64,000 nucleotides of DNA from contig CM035355.1 of NCBI GenBank assembly GCA_020137815.1, forward strand, positions 2,295,231 to 2,359,230, read 5' to 3'. Shown here one piece after another: positions 30,181 through 56,300 of this stretch; the first letter of the stretch is position 1, and each line of letters begins with the position of its first letter. The translations under genes and the position numbers were made by a program. The stretch is from Hormiphora californensis. Its lineage: Eukaryota > Ctenophora > Tentaculata > Cydippida > Pleurobrachiidae. A model generated the notes under the pieces. That model made no database searches, was not told where the DNA came from, and worked only from the letters and a program-made list of their open reading frames with translations.

Positions 30181-30660
30181 CACGTTTTATATTATATTGT
30201 TAATGTTAACGTGTTGTTGTTGTTGAGGGTATGCGTCTTTTGTAATGTACGGGTGTGTTGTTGCTCTGACAGTGACCCTTGGGAACTGGTGTTATATGAT
30301 TTTGTTGAGTAAGGGGTGACTCAACAAATATAATTGATATCGTTATAGTTACGGAATGTGTACAGTAGGAGAATTGAGTCGTGTTGATATGCGAGAGTGT
30401 TATTTAATTTGAATTCCGGCAGTGAGTGAGCGGCGTATATTTTTTAGTATTTGTCATATGTCTTGGTGAGTATATTTGGGTCCCATTTTAACAGTAATTC
30501 ACCGTGTTTTAGTTGGTCAAATAAAAGGGTAAGCAAGAATAAGATGTCCACGAGCGCCTCATGACCACATTCAGCTCCTGGGTGCCTCATTTGGCAGCGT
30601 AGCGGTTGGTGACATAGACACCTGGTGCGACCCTATGTCACCAAGCGTAGCGGCCCCTTC
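30181..30660. terminator. HMGCS1: HMGCS 3' flank with poly(A) signal
   Basis: AATAAA at 30520-30525 is the first canonical signal on this strand after the seven-gene cluster, among the spacers examined. No coding segment recognised. Confidence 0.5.
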
Positions 30661-32049
30661 TGTCTAACGGTGGTGCTCCGTCATATTGGCCGCCCGCATA
30701 GCGCCGTCCAAAGCTTTGTCCAAGACGAGCGAGCATTCAATGTCAACGGGATACCATGAGCAATGCTTTATTGCTTTAGGCCTCGCTTTAATTTTATGCG
30801 GGCGGCTAATTTGACGGAGCACCACAGCAATGACTTCACCTAAAAACAGCTCACAATGTGAGTCACATTCACAAGGGCAACGGACACGTTGTTCTTGCTT
30901 ACCGGTACCCAACTGTTTGGTGGATGGATGGTGGATCTGACCGCACTGCACTGTCACGTTCTCGGATTTGAGAATCAAAACGGGGTCGGCCGCCACCTTG
31001 TTGAGTTACTCAACAAGCGCCATCAGAGCTGTCCGGCCAATGCTCTGACCATAGTTCTCGCGCACTCCGCTCTCCTTATTTGAAGAAATGAGAATAGGGT
31101 CAGCCGTCAGGCCAATGCTCTGACAGACCCAGAGTGTTTCGGTGCCGCAAGACCTTGTTTTGGTCTGTCTGGCTGTACCAGACCCCGATTTGACATTGCG
31201 CTCAGAATCTGCGCCGCGGTCCCCATCTGAGTCAGATGGGGTCCGCGGCGCCAGACAGGTTTTGGTTGAACCAATGGTTTTCAAAGTGCGCTCAGATCGG
31301 GTCGACTCCGCCAGATAGATCAATCTAGACGACAGAGTTGGTGAGTCACCAACAATTCGGGTGCTTGTCTCAGTCTCCCGGGCCGTTTTTATTATCAAAT
31401 CAGAGCTCACTCAGTTGCGGAGCGCGCAAGAACTGTGGTCAGAGCATTGGCCTGACAGCTCAGTTGTCCATGTCAGTATCACCGAGTGAGATCACGCACG
31501 AGAATATCAACAGATGCACTTTCCCTGTCCGAACATTGGCCTGACCCTATTCTCAATTCTTTCTTCTGCACGTGGATCTGATTAATGGATTGGCCTGACA
31601 GCACTTCCTTTCCGGCTTCCCCCCGATTAACCAACAATTAAAACAGCATTTCTTATCATCATGAATTAGGTACCAAACAATGTATAGAGATGGGGGAATA
31701 AATGAATAACCCTTCTTTCTTCCTCATTTCTCACACTTGTGTTCGGAGCTTTGCAATTTGCATGTTTACACAACTTTTCTTTAAAAATTCCACCTTTCTA
31801 ATCTCTCACGTGTTTTGACCTCTTGCAGTAAACGAAATTCTCGTAATAGGAGTTTTAGCAATTGTCTTAAAAACATGTACATACAGAGACACACGACTTA
31901 TCATATGAAGGGCTGCTCCATTCGATTCTCAATTCATTAAATCAAATGAAACTAAAAATATTTATATTAGGCAGGCGACAGCACGTTTAGTTCTCACGTT
32001 TTAGGAAATACTTCTAGGGACAATCTTATGAATATTCGAGACAGTCTGA

Positions 32050-32098
<49 letters not shown>

Positions 32099-32100
32099 TT

Positions 32101-32173
<73 letters not shown>

Positions 32174-32428
32174 CATCATCCTCTCACTCAATGTAAAAAC
32201 TAGAAAAAACATCAAAATAATAGTATACAATTACACGGGTACCTATTGTTTCTCTATGAGACACGTTAGTATAAGGGGACGACATGTGGAAAGGAATTGT
32301 CACTCTCCCTTCATTTCTCTCTCTCTCTCACTCACTCTCTCACTCTCTCTCTCTCACTCTCTCACTCACTCCCTGGTGGCAAGTCGCAGTTCATCTTCCT
32401 CTCGCTCACTCTCATTTTGCAGGGCATT
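30661..32428. mobile_element. Cluster of MITE fragments and (CT)n tract
   Basis: 30669-30826 is an inverted-repeat element (GGTGGTGCTCCGTCATATTG with its reverse complement TGACGGAGCACCAC). 31020-31560 holds several modules with GGCCAATGCTCTGAC and GAGAATAGGGTCAG in both orientations. 31139-31320 contains CCGCGGCGCCAGACAGG-type inverted modules shared with 621-675 and 63580-63632. 32052-32170 is a (CT)n tract. I see no gene here. Confidence 0.6.
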
Positions 32429-40755
<8,327 letters not shown>

Positions 40756-40969
40756 CTAAATGGGTGACTGGGATGGTTAGTTGGGGATTAACATCAGAAC
40801 ACAACTAACACGAGCAACAAAATGACAGGTAGCTGGCGAGTTGCCATGGTGGTTGGTGTCCATGTGCATCATCACCAAGATAACATTTGATATTCTGCTT
40901 TATAGCCTTAACTAACTTTACACACATAGTTTCTGCCTTGATTGTGGGCTAGCTTCGGGAGGAGTGGGC

Positions 40970-41737
40970 ATGACGAGATTGAGTAAACAAAGAAGTAAGG
41001 AACTGAAAGCTTCTCTTGATGATGGCACCACCAGAGATTACATTAAGAAAAACAACATTGACCAGATGGAGGTGATCATGTTGCTTTTTGAGGGCCAACA
41101 GAAGTTGATTGAACAGCAGCAAACTCAGCTCACGCAATTGGAAACCATCGCCAGCCTTCAGGGCGAGATTTGTGGCTTGAAGCAGCTTGTTTCTGACCTT
41201 GAAGTGCGTGTTTTTGAGCTTGAAGAGCATGCTAAATCTGCTCCTGCTGTTGTGACCCAGCCTGCTAATGATGACAGACTGCTTGAACTCGAGGCCTACT
41301 CCGGTAGGAACACAATCATCCTCGCCAGACTACCCGACAGTAAGGATGAGTCTCCAGCTGCTCTCAAGGAGAGTGTTATTAACATCATTGGAGAGGGTAC
41401 TGATATCACCCGGGACCATATTGGCCATGTACACAGGAATGGTAGCTGGAATGAGACAGCGGTGAAACCGAGATCTGTTACTGTTGTCCTGACACACTCC
41501 CACCTGAAGGATCAACTGATGAAGAAGACCTCGAGGAAGAGGATACAAGAGACTCGCAATGTTGATCTGTACCATAGGATGAGTAAAGGACTTGCCGAGA
41601 GAAAGAGAGATCTTGAGAAGTTAAAATCTATCGAATGGGTTTATTTTGCGGGGCACAGGATGTTCACTGTTAAGTTTAAAGACAAGGATAAGGTGATGCA
41701 CAATGTCACTAGTCTGAAAGTCACAGACTCAGACTAG
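40970..41737 (+). CDS. LINE ORF1 (coiled-coil nucleic-acid-binding type)
   Basis: 255 residues, intact. Heptad-like helix with Gln/Leu-rich core (about residues 30-85: EQQQTQLTQLETI, GLKQLVSDLEVRVFELEEH), followed by a compact domain (YSGRNTIILARLPDSKDE) resembling the RRM-like middle of L1-type ORF1 proteins. Begins at the first ATG; an in-frame GTG lies six bases upstream. Would be an RNA-binding chaperone of the retrotransposon particle. Confidence 0.75.
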   Translation: MTRLSKQRSKELKASLDDGTTRDYIKKNNIDQMEVIMLLFEGQQKLIEQQQTQLTQLETIASLQGEICGLKQLVSDLEVRVFELEEHAKSAPAVVTQPANDDRLLELEAYSGRNTIILARLPDSKDESPAALKESVINIIGEGTDITRDHIGHVHRNGSWNETAVKPRSVTVVLTHSHLKDQLMKKTSRKRIQETRNVDLYHRMSKGLAERKRDLEKLKSIEWVYFAGHRMFTVKFKDKDKVMHNVTSLKVTDSD

Positions 41738-41919
41738 CCACATTATGCACTCTATTAGATATTTATCATCATTCTATGACCTTGTTTCATATTTACTTTT
41801 TACTGGGTACTATTGTTTTTCATAAAAACTTGCCCATTTACCTGTGCATGCTATCCCCCATTGTGTTCCCCCTATTTATTATCCCCCTTGCTTCCCCCTC
41901 TAAACTGTTTAACTAAACC

Positions 41920-42465
41920 ATGCCTCTCTCTCCCACACTGTATGTCATGCTCGAAATGTATGCTGATGGAGTGGTGCTGGACGATGTTGCTGGAGCGGCT
42001 GTTTGGGGCACCCTTTTCTGGATTCAAGGTAGGTCACCGGGTGCTGTCTCCCCCCTTTATCTAGCTCTAATTAATAAAGTTCTTCTGACTCAGTGTAATT
42101 GCTCTATTATTAACCCTGGTCCTCTAACTGCCTTGTACTGTAACGTCCAGGGGCTGGTCAGTCCAGGCCACCTAGGACTGGCTGACCCTCCCCTGGATGT
42201 CACCAAAGTTATTGAATGTCAAGATTATATCTACACACATAAAACAGACATTGTTATTCTCAATGAGACCTGGTTTAAGAGTAAGATCAACTCTAGCGCC
42301 TTGTTTCCTAAAGACTACAAGGTTTTTCGTCTAGATCGGTCCCTCAAAACCCACCCGTTTGATCCTGATAATCCTTTGCGGTTCAGGAAAAACGGTGGTG
42401 GTGTTTTGATTGCTGTTAGAGAAGATTTGAATATTAGTAGTTACAAGATGGCATCCATAGCATGA
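41920..42465 (+). pseudogene. LINE ORF2 endonuclease fragment
   Basis: 181 codons. ALYCNVQGL and the later TDIVILNETWFKSKI match the N-terminal part of the apurinic-type endonuclease of LINEs, and GGGVLIAVREDL continues it. The frame stops shortly after, before the catalytic SDH-type motif, so the domain is incomplete. The stop overlaps the ATG of the next frame (ATGA). Confidence 0.75.
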
Positions 42466-43985
42466 TCTATAGAAAGTGTGCAGGTGCATTAGCTTATCCT
42501 TTATCGTTACTTTACAACATTGCCTACAGCATTGGTAGTTTACCTACTATATGGAGGACTGCCAATGTTGTACCAGTACACAAGAAGGGAGATAAGAAGG
42601 ATGTCCGTAACTACCGACCTATCTCCCTGACTTGTATTGCTATGAAGATCTTGGAGAGACTTGTTAATTATCAGCTCTTAGAGAAGTGTTACAGTAAGTT
42701 GGATCCTAGACAGCACGGCTTCCTTCCCGGAAAGTCCTGTTTAACCCAACTTATTCCCTTTCTCGATGATCTCACTCACTCAAATCATAACAGAGAAGCA
42801 GTTGACATTGTGTATTATGATTTTTCTAAAGCATTTGATAGTGTTAACCATGATATTCTTTTGGAGAAGTTGAAATATATGTTTAATATTGATGGTAAAA
42901 TGTTTAATTTATTGCGCTGTTATCTTTTGGGGAGGAAGCAGAGAGTTGTTATCAGTGGCAGCCAGTCGGACCTTATTGATGTGCTGTCTGGGGTCCCTCA
43001 AGGCTCCATCTTGGGACCCCTTCTCTTTATCATGTTCATCAATGATGTATTTTTGACTACTAGAGGGAATACCAAGATGGCCCTTTTTGCTGACGATATT
43101 AAAACTTGGAGCGTTATAACTTGTGAGTCTGACATTATGAATCTTCAGTTTACTATTGACAATCTTTACAAGTGGTCGTGTGTGAATAAGATGAATTTTC
43201 ACCCGGACAAATGTCGAGTCATTTCCATGTCTCCCAGGATCGGATATTTGTCCTGGGGTCAATTACCTTTCTTTCAACCTTCTTATAATCTCAACTGTAA
43301 CATTCTTGATATTGTTGACTACCAGCGTGACTTAGGAGTATTTGTATCTTCTAATCTTTCTTGGAGCTTTCACTTTGAATATGTACTTCAGCAATTTATT
43401 GATCGTTTTAACTTACTTAGAAGAACCTACTACTATCTCAGTAATATCAACCAGAAGCGTACTCTTTATCTTACTATGGTGAGATCAATGCTAGTTCACT
43501 GTTGCCATATCTGGGCACCCCAAGCTATTGGTTTGATAAACAAGCTAGAGGCTGCTCAGAAGCGCTGTGTGAAATGGATCTTTAACATTAGTTATTTAGT
43601 TAGGTGGAGCTCAAATTATTATCATTCACAACTTGCTAATATTGGACTTGTACCCGTTGATGTTTTCTTTAAGATTAATGATATGAAACTTTTCTACAGA
43701 ATTATCCATGGTCTAGTTTATCTTGAGCTACCCCCCTATCTCTCTATCGCTAAACCTAGTGACTTTAACCGTTTGACACGTAGCAATTATGATATTACTA
43801 ACTATAATGACGTTACCTACATTATTTGTTCGATAGAATTTCCCTCTAGTGTACTTCGTAATAGCTATTTCTATAGATCCCATATACTTTGGAACTTAAT
43901 TCCATACCACATACGTCAGTGTCACAGTTATCTTAGCTTTTCTAGGCAAATTAAGACGTTTCTCTTTAACCCCCTACCAACGTAA
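42462..43985 (+). CDS. LINE ORF2 reverse-transcriptase portion
   Basis: 507 codons without interruption. RT motifs in order: ANVVPVHKKGDKKDVRNYRP, AFDSVNHDILLEKL, LSGVPQGSILGPLLF, and the catalytic LFADD. The C-terminal third resembles the extension typical of LINE ORF2. It starts just after the probable deletion junction and overlaps the previous stop codon by an ATGA. The open frame suggests recent activity of the family. Confidence 0.85.
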   Translation: MIYRKCAGALAYPLSLLYNIAYSIGSLPTIWRTANVVPVHKKGDKKDVRNYRPISLTCIAMKILERLVNYQLLEKCYSKLDPRQHGFLPGKSCLTQLIPFLDDLTHSNHNREAVDIVYYDFSKAFDSVNHDILLEKLKYMFNIDGKMFNLLRCYLLGRKQRVVISGSQSDLIDVLSGVPQGSILGPLLFIMFINDVFLTTRGNTKMALFADDIKTWSVITCESDIMNLQFTIDNLYKWSCVNKMNFHPDKCRVISMSPRIGYLSWGQLPFFQPSYNLNCNILDIVDYQRDLGVFVSSNLSWSFHFEYVLQQFIDRFNLLRRTYYYLSNINQKRTLYLTMVRSMLVHCCHIWAPQAIGLINKLEAAQKRCVKWIFNISYLVRWSSNYYHSQLANIGLVPVDVFFKINDMKLFYRIIHGLVYLELPPYLSIAKPSDFNRLTRSNYDITNYNDVTYIICSIEFPSSVLRNSYFYRSHILWNLIPYHIRQCHSYLSFSRQIKTFLFNPLPT

Positions 43986-44329
43986 CTTTGACAGCACTCG
44001 GTGACCCCCCCCCCCCTCTCTGAGGGGCACTTGACCAAATCCTACAGGGTGTTTCCTGCGGTCCGTCTCCAGCACTCTCCTCCGCACTCCTCCTACTGAT
44101 ATTGAACATTGAGCAGCAGCCGCATGCAGTGACTGGGAGGGATTAGATGCAAAGTGACTGTTTTATTTTTCTAACAAGGACTTTAAACTGACGTTGGGGC
44201 AGCCTGTAAGAGCGGGTTAACCCTGTGTTGGCTGCCCTAGATTGAGTAGTGTGTGTTCTATAACCATTTATTTATAAATTTACTCATTCTAAATTTTCTC
44301 AATAAAAAAAATTAGAATTTAGAATAGTA

Positions 44330-44998
44330 CTTAAATTGGTAAAAACACTGAACACACTTATCTAACGACCCACAAAAGCGGGGGAGCCTACTTCGAACCG
44401 TCCGGAGGCTGGACTCACCCACAAGTTGTTCGAAAGAGGCTCCAGTTCACACGAGTAACGACTCGTAAAACAAAAAAATAAGCAGGACCCAGGGCGCAGT
44501 CCCGACAGAGAGCAAGCTTGCACAGCCAAGTTAGTTATGGCCGACTTGGCATCGGGAGACTGGCCCAGAGCCCGGTCAACAATTGCTCCCTGTAGCCAAC
44601 TGGTCCAGGCCCCAAAAAGTTGCATTGTAAGCAATATATTAATCATCTCGTTCTCTGCAACGAAGCGCTAGTTGTCATGGAATGGGGTAAATCGTTAATC
44701 GACGAGCGAAAGAAGATTTTGCGATTTTTTTCTTCGTTTGTTTAATTTTTAACTTTCGAAAATTATTATATTTTTATTCTTCATGCGCGGCGCTTGATTT
44801 GATAATGTTTGCGCTGCAAAGTAACTCGCGCGTCCGGTCCAGTTTTTTGTTTTCAAAATTTGGCACATTTTTTTGAAAATCACAAAAACGGGGGGGGGTC
44901 GGCCGATATTGGCCTTGAATATAAATAGTGGTACACACACTTACAATGTCAATAATAAATTAAACAAACGGGGTCAATAAATTATATAAATAAAAGAT
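44330..44998. other. Inter-element spacer
   Basis: No conserved exon recognised on either strand. Contains AATTAGAATTTAGAATAG-type direct repeats at the LINE tail and a G9 run at about 44890. Confidence 0.4.
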
Positions 44999-46495
44999 TT
45001 AGTCTATTTGGTAGATACTGTCATCCCGACCGCTGCTGCCTTCTGCCCTCAGTCGTCCGCGGTGCCCCCTGATGGAAATGGTGACGGAGCGGACCATGGC
45101 AAATGACAACCTTAGCCTCAGGTACCGGATACACTGATCGTATGAATATCCTGTTTTAGTCGCCTTCTTCTCAGCCAATTGTTTCAAAGTCTTATTAAAT
45201 TCCCTTCCAAGGCCCCCTGTAGTTGACATGACCAGTGGTGTGAATGTTGACTTTTCCACCTCTAGGACACGGTGGAGGTAGGATGTTTTCTTCTCTCTCT
45301 CGTGTTTTTCATATGTTTTGGCGATGGTCTGGTTTGAGTTGGACGATATCCTTGGATTGAAAATCCTTACATCGAAATAGATATTGTCCATATCCGACCA
45401 AAAGCCGCGACTACTGATGTCAAGTCTGGCGCCATCGGCTGTTATAGTGCCAGCCGGAAGATTCACCCCTCTAACATTTAGGAGATGGGGTTCGATCTTA
45501 GTGTCGACACATACTTTATTCAGTTCGTGGCCAATGAAATCTCTCACGTTGTTGTGTCGGAAACATACAAAACCTCCGAGTTTACAGGATATGAGGTGAT
45601 CGATGGTGTTTTCTTCCCCACATGCACAATGCTGAGGTAAGGCCTGTCCGACGAGAGGCAGGTTATAACGGGCTGACATGGCGTCGTGCCACTCCTGTCT
45701 GTTGAGGGTGAAGTTCAAAGATTGGAGAGGGAGACATGTTAACCAGGATGAGGCCCCCTTTTCCATGAGTAGGTCCAGGTTTCTGATTTCAGCTGTAGTC
45801 ATCATGTTTTTGATCTCGTCGATTTTCTTCTGATGAATATCGTTCTTGGTTCGGTGGATGAGGGTTTTCTTCTCTGCTCGTTCCTTTTGGTTGATTTTGA
45901 ATGTTTCCTGTTGAGCTAGGACTGCAACTGAGAGCTCTTCAGTAACAAACTTTGAGAAACTGTAGTCTGAGTCTGATGATATTTGAGGGTTGTCTACTCC
46001 TAGTCCTCCGAATCTTACAGGGAGGGCTGCAACCAATCTCAAGGTTTCATTTACAACTGGCTGACCGGTTATCGCCGGGAGGAGCTTCTGATGAATTTTC
46101 TCCTCAATAGTGCCTAGTTGGTCCGAAATCCCAGGAGTGGTTCTCATGAGATAGCTCCAACGTTTTGATAGTCCGATGTTGTATGCAGTGTATGCAAGCT
46201 GAGGTTCGTTCAGGGCAATATCACAAATCTGATCAATTTCACTCTCCCATTTCGCAACTTCGTTCCTCACAAACTCTGCCTGACCTTCCTCCGTACCAAT
46301 GTATGAACCCAGGTAACGCTGGCCCTGAGAAGTGATGTTTACATCAGGGAACATGGATCGAGCAGCTTCTTCAAATTCTGGTTTCACAATCAGCCAGGAT
46401 TTCCCTGGATTTGGGAGATAGCCATAATCACAAAAACCAAAAAAGTCTTGAAAAGCGCTGCCTTGTCCCCATCGGGGGCCAGTAGCGTTTGCCAA
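44999..46495 (-). pseudogene. 5'-truncated retroelement reverse-transcriptase C terminus
   Basis: An open frame of 498 codons without an ATG at its upstream end. LPNPGKSWLIVKPE, QRYLGSYIGTEEG and the zinc-knuckle-like CACGEENTIDHLISCKLGGF (C-x-C...H...C), then DGARLDISSRGFW, FDVRIFNP and STTGGLGREF are landmarks of a protein I associate with RT-bearing mobile elements of cnidarians and sponges. The catalytic palm with FADD is absent, consistent with 5' truncation. The open frame suggests a recent insertion. Confidence 0.7.
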
Positions 46496-46911
46496 ATTTT
46501 GATTAATTTCGTGACCCCTGCACCCTGTTCGCGTGGCCCTCCCCTACACCGGTTTCACCCACCGCCCCTGACCATTGAGTATTGACCGCTACTGCCGCCC
46601 TGGCCCCGGACGCACAGGGATACGCTGGGCCGGAAGCGCAGCTCCGCCTCTGGCACAGGGCAGTGGGAACTGCCCTTTCCATCTTGACTAGTAGACGATT
46701 TAAAAAAAACTGTTCCTATACATTTTGCCTTTACGGTTATTGTGTTCACCATTCGCCACCTCGTACCGTAGACTGTCGAATTGGTTTCGTGAGTCGTGTG
46801 TATTGGAAACTGGGTTAGCCCAGACGGTTGACCAATATACAATTTCTCTCCCCACTCGATAATGTTATTCCGTATCCCGTTTAAATTTTTTGTTTTTAAG
46901 ATAGTTAAGAA
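46496..46911. promoter_or_regulatory. RhoGDI upstream region
   Basis: Probable promoter/5' leader. 46515-46600 shares an ordered set of words with 5380-5450 upstream of ADAD-A. Ends TTTTTTGTTTTTAAG, 11 nt before the RhoGDI ATG, another acceptor-like site. Confidence 0.35.
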
Positions 46912-52212
<5,301 letters not shown>

Positions 52213-53384
52213 ATCACCTCTCCCCCTCCCTCTTTCTGGATGACTACTCTCTCTGCCTAGATCTACAATTGCAAGATACATCATCATTATGTGGTGTATT
52301 GTTGTGACCTCACTATTTGAGAGAGAGAAGAAGATGTGACGATGTATTGGATATAGGATATTATGGTCCATTTTTTGTGCAAAACCCACACTCCCTATTA
52401 TCGATATGTGGTTAATGTTTGGTGTGTTATTATCTATGACTAGGAACACTTTTTTGTGTACGCAATTCCCCGTCAAGGAGACCCTTTTTTAGATTTTTAT
52501 TTCTACGCCAGTGTTGAGAGGTGTGTCAACATTTTTTGTTGACACCCTGTACTCACCTGGCGTGTGTTTACCCCATTTTTTATTGCTAAAATTAGTGCCC
52601 ACCTCTCATGACATTATTATCTGACCAAATGTGTAGATCTCATCATTCCTCATTCCCTGTGTAGGCATTATTATATCCCTCACTGTGTGTAGCATGTGTG
52701 AATTTGTCTGCATATTGTCTGTTGCATCCCTAGTATAAAGTATAAACTATGATTGATTTCGTTGGTAAAATCGAACTGTTTTACTTGTTCTAACAGAAAC
52801 ACGGTTTCAAAATGATATGGATGGAGAAGCGTTGGAGGCTCCAGTTGCAGTTGAACTGGCCGATTCGGGGTACTTCTTTCTAAATGAACGCGCGTGCAAT
52901 TCTGCGCGAAGGAGATAACAGTGGTGTCGATGCGCGTTACGTTTATGGTTCTGTGGAGAATGGGATCGGTCACTAAACAGTGCGTACTGGGCACTTCAGT
53001 CGCTTCCAGTTTCGGCCAGAACGAGTTACTGCTCCATTCACTTAGTAGTTAGTTTTAAAAGTAAAAACTAAAGAAACACAAATATATTTTGTGGTAAATG
53101 GAATACTTTCAAACAACACACCAAACACAACAAACACAATACGAAATACAATAACTCTGTTTATAGATTTAAATCTTAAATAGACATCTCAATATAGTTA
53201 AATTTGCTAGATATTGATATTTCAATCAACGCCAGGTTGACTGTTAAATTCACATCTCGCCAAAAATAAAACAAGTCCTCTAATTTTGCTATCTACTGTC
53301 AAGTGTAAAGGGGCGGAGTGAGGATAGAACTATGGACAGTACCTGACAGTAAACAGAAAACAAATTTAAAGCAGTGACAACAAG
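52213..53384. other. Convergent spacer between RhoGDI and the POMGNT1-like gene
   Basis: Both genes end here, in opposite orientation. No exon recognised; AT-rich toward 53040-53280. Confidence 0.45.
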
Positions 53385-56300
53385 TCAATCGTCCATTTCA
53401 TCTTTATACTTAGCTATCCTAAACGGTTTATAGTCCACGGGCATTGCCTCTTTTCCAAACTTGGTCATACTCCCCACCAACAACAACTCGTTACCCCTAT
53501 AATGAGTCCTGAGAACCCCATTAAACATGCCCCGGACAATATCAACATTCCACATATGAAGACACCCGGCTAGTGCCAGAGCTTGTCTTGTCTCTTGGCT
53601 ATCCCGTTGGTAATAAAACATCACCAGCACGTCCTTACCCTCAGATATGGTTTGGCTATCACACGGGTCAATTTTCCAGTCGATTGGAGTAGCGACTGAG
53701 ATTAGCTCAGTTATGTGTGTTATGTATGCGGCTCGGTCCAGTTTGTCCAAGTTGGCTAGATCGTAATGTTCTCCTGTCGCAATGACTTTCTGCCGAAAGT
53801 ATCCATTGAAAAACTCGTTAAACACATTTGCACCCTCCTTCCCAATGTGGAATGTTCTAGAAACATCAGGGTACAGGGTGTCTAAACCCCGGGATTTGAG
53901 GACCTCCCTCATATACAGGTCCCAGCTGTGGCCCTGACAGCATTTTGGCCACGATGGTTGGACTACTTCCATCCAGGCCCAATGGGACATGAGCCAACCC
54001 AGCCCGGGGAAGAACTGAGATCGGTAGATCATGGTAGGGTCACTGGAGGCGTGTTGGTATCCATTATCATTCCAAGAACTGGCGCTAAATAGTGTTTTAT
54101 CACGTTTCAGCACGGGCACTAATTGGGAGAAATAATCGAAGAAGTCCGGGGCTACAATCAGGTCATCTTCCATAACAATAATGAATTCTTTGGTGGGGTA
54201 CATTTCCCAGATGATATCCAGGGACCGCTTGTAGTTTGTGGCAATGTGGTCCGCGTGGTTAAATGTATCCTCTTTGTGGACGTTAGAGTCAGTTTTGGGG
54301 AACCTGCAGGGATATGTGTGTGTGTTAAATTGTGGAATATTGTGTGTCGTTGGGCTGAGGGCTCACGGATCATTCTCCCGCTATTTCTGTTTGCCCAACC
54401 CTTCACAAAATAGGTGACACTGTCTCAAACTTATTGTCTAAATTAGCCCATATTATACCTGACAAGCCTGATACCAAACTGTCGTGCCACAGCAAAAGTT
54501 TCCTCTTCATACCCATCTTGGAAGACCACCACCTGCTCTTTCGCAAAGCCAGGTGCCTTGAACATTGAAGCGATAACTTGTCTCAAATATCCACCCCTAT
54601 TACCCGCCACTATCATTACCGGAAACGAACCAGCCAGCATGGGTTGAACAGGTGAGGGTAGGACAGGTCGTGTCCAAGACCTTTTACAGAAGTCTCCGTA
54701 ATTATCGTATGTGGCACAAAACTCATGGTGGGACTCGGCAAGGACGGCAGGACTGTCGATCATGGTTGGGACGCACTGGGAGAGAGCTACAGGAACTGCC
54801 CACTCGTTGCTATCAATTGGCCGCTTTTTAGCCTCGTATGGAGATATAGTTGTAGTACCAACCTGTAATGGGAGTTGGGGGTGTTTATTCGTAGCGGGTA
54901 GCCAGGTTGACAATCTTATGTATCAACAATAAGCCTACAATGGGTATGGAAGCTCCATTTTTACACCCCCCCCCCCTTCGGTATGAGTACAGAGCCTCTA
55001 AAGAGTATGATAATCAGACACTCATACTAACATGCCTTCTCACCTGTCCAACGAAAGCCCAGGAATCTCTCCACCCCAAATCGTGGATGAGAGTACTACC
55101 CAGTTTCTCTATAGCTAACCGGGCCTCCATGCTCAGTTTGGAACTCGCCTCATCCTGAGAAACGAATACAACCATCCTTTCTTCGTTTAGTGAGTTGATT
55201 ATATCTACCATATCAATACCTGAAATATATGGTTGTTATGTTGTAACCCTTCTTTATAATAGGGGGAGGATCGAACAAGGGAAATATATGGAATATGAAG
55301 TTGGGAGGTTAAATCTGGACGATGGATCATATATGGATTGAAAATGTGTATTGTATGTACTTACTACTTAGTACTTAGTACTAGTACTTAGTACTAGTAA
55401 GTGGTAAGGAATTCTAGATATTTTACGATGGATATAGAATAGATCTAATGATTGTGTCCTCCAGTCTTGAAATAGTTTTTGTTGAATTTGAGATTATCTA
55501 CACAGTACACACAGACAGTTGTACATGTGTGTGACGTCACATATCATCAGACGTGTACACATTCTGTAATGAGGGATCAAATACAGTGCGCTCTCTCCCT
55601 CTCTCTATCTCTCTCTATCTCTCTTTCTAGCTATCTCTCTCCCTGTCTGCGTGTATCTCAGTACAGTAATTAAAGCTAATGGGAGAATCACATAAGCGGA
55701 TGTATCATGGATTGACGTGTGTACAGATCAGAACTGTGTATCAGAATTCAGATCTCTAACTTTTTCGGGAGGTATTTATTTATCATTTTGTCACGTCGCT
55801 ATTGAAATGGAAAGGGGCGTGTAAAATATGTTCGTCTGTCCGATATTCGGTTGTGTAATGTGTTTGTTTGTCACCTGTGCCGATGGAACGACGCACGGTT
55901 ATTGGAGCACACTAGACAAACAAAGACAGAGAGACTGTATTTTACACAAAGATGCCGTGCAGAACGTATTAACAAATTGACAAATATCTGAAGCTCAAAC
56001 CATAAATTGTAGTGCTTATTCACCAAAAAGACAACAGGAAAACGGAAGGGGCCGGCTGAAGTTGGGTCGAAAACTTCAAACTCTCAGCCGGCAGCCACCC
56101 CCCCCCCACTACAGGACAACAGCTGTAGACAACAATCCTACCTGGATTTTGGTAGGTATCAAAGTTGTAAACACTACCAGCAGTTCCTCTCTCACTGTTG
56201 ATCACCACAAAGTTCAAACCTCGAGCTGTTTTCCATGCTGGCAGAACCTGTAGATGGTGTTCAATACAACATTCGGACTACTAGGTAATGCACATTTTGA

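Larger units (their letters stand above)
40900..44320 (+). mobile_element. Non-LTR retrotransposon (LINE), internally deleted
   Basis: Two-ORF layout: a coiled-coil ORF1 at 40970, a short endonuclease remnant at 41920, a long reverse-transcriptase frame at 42462-43985, and an AATAAA followed by an A-run at about 44302. The RT palm motifs resemble CR1/jockey-like LINEs, but the clade is not settled. Part of ORF2 between endonuclease and RT is missing, so this copy should not be autonomous. It lies upstream of GRB2 exon 1 in the opposite orientation. Confidence 0.85.

Noticed and set aside
52680-52994. Minus-strand frame of about 100 codons
   Set aside because: No recognisable motif, no splice context and no conserved composition.
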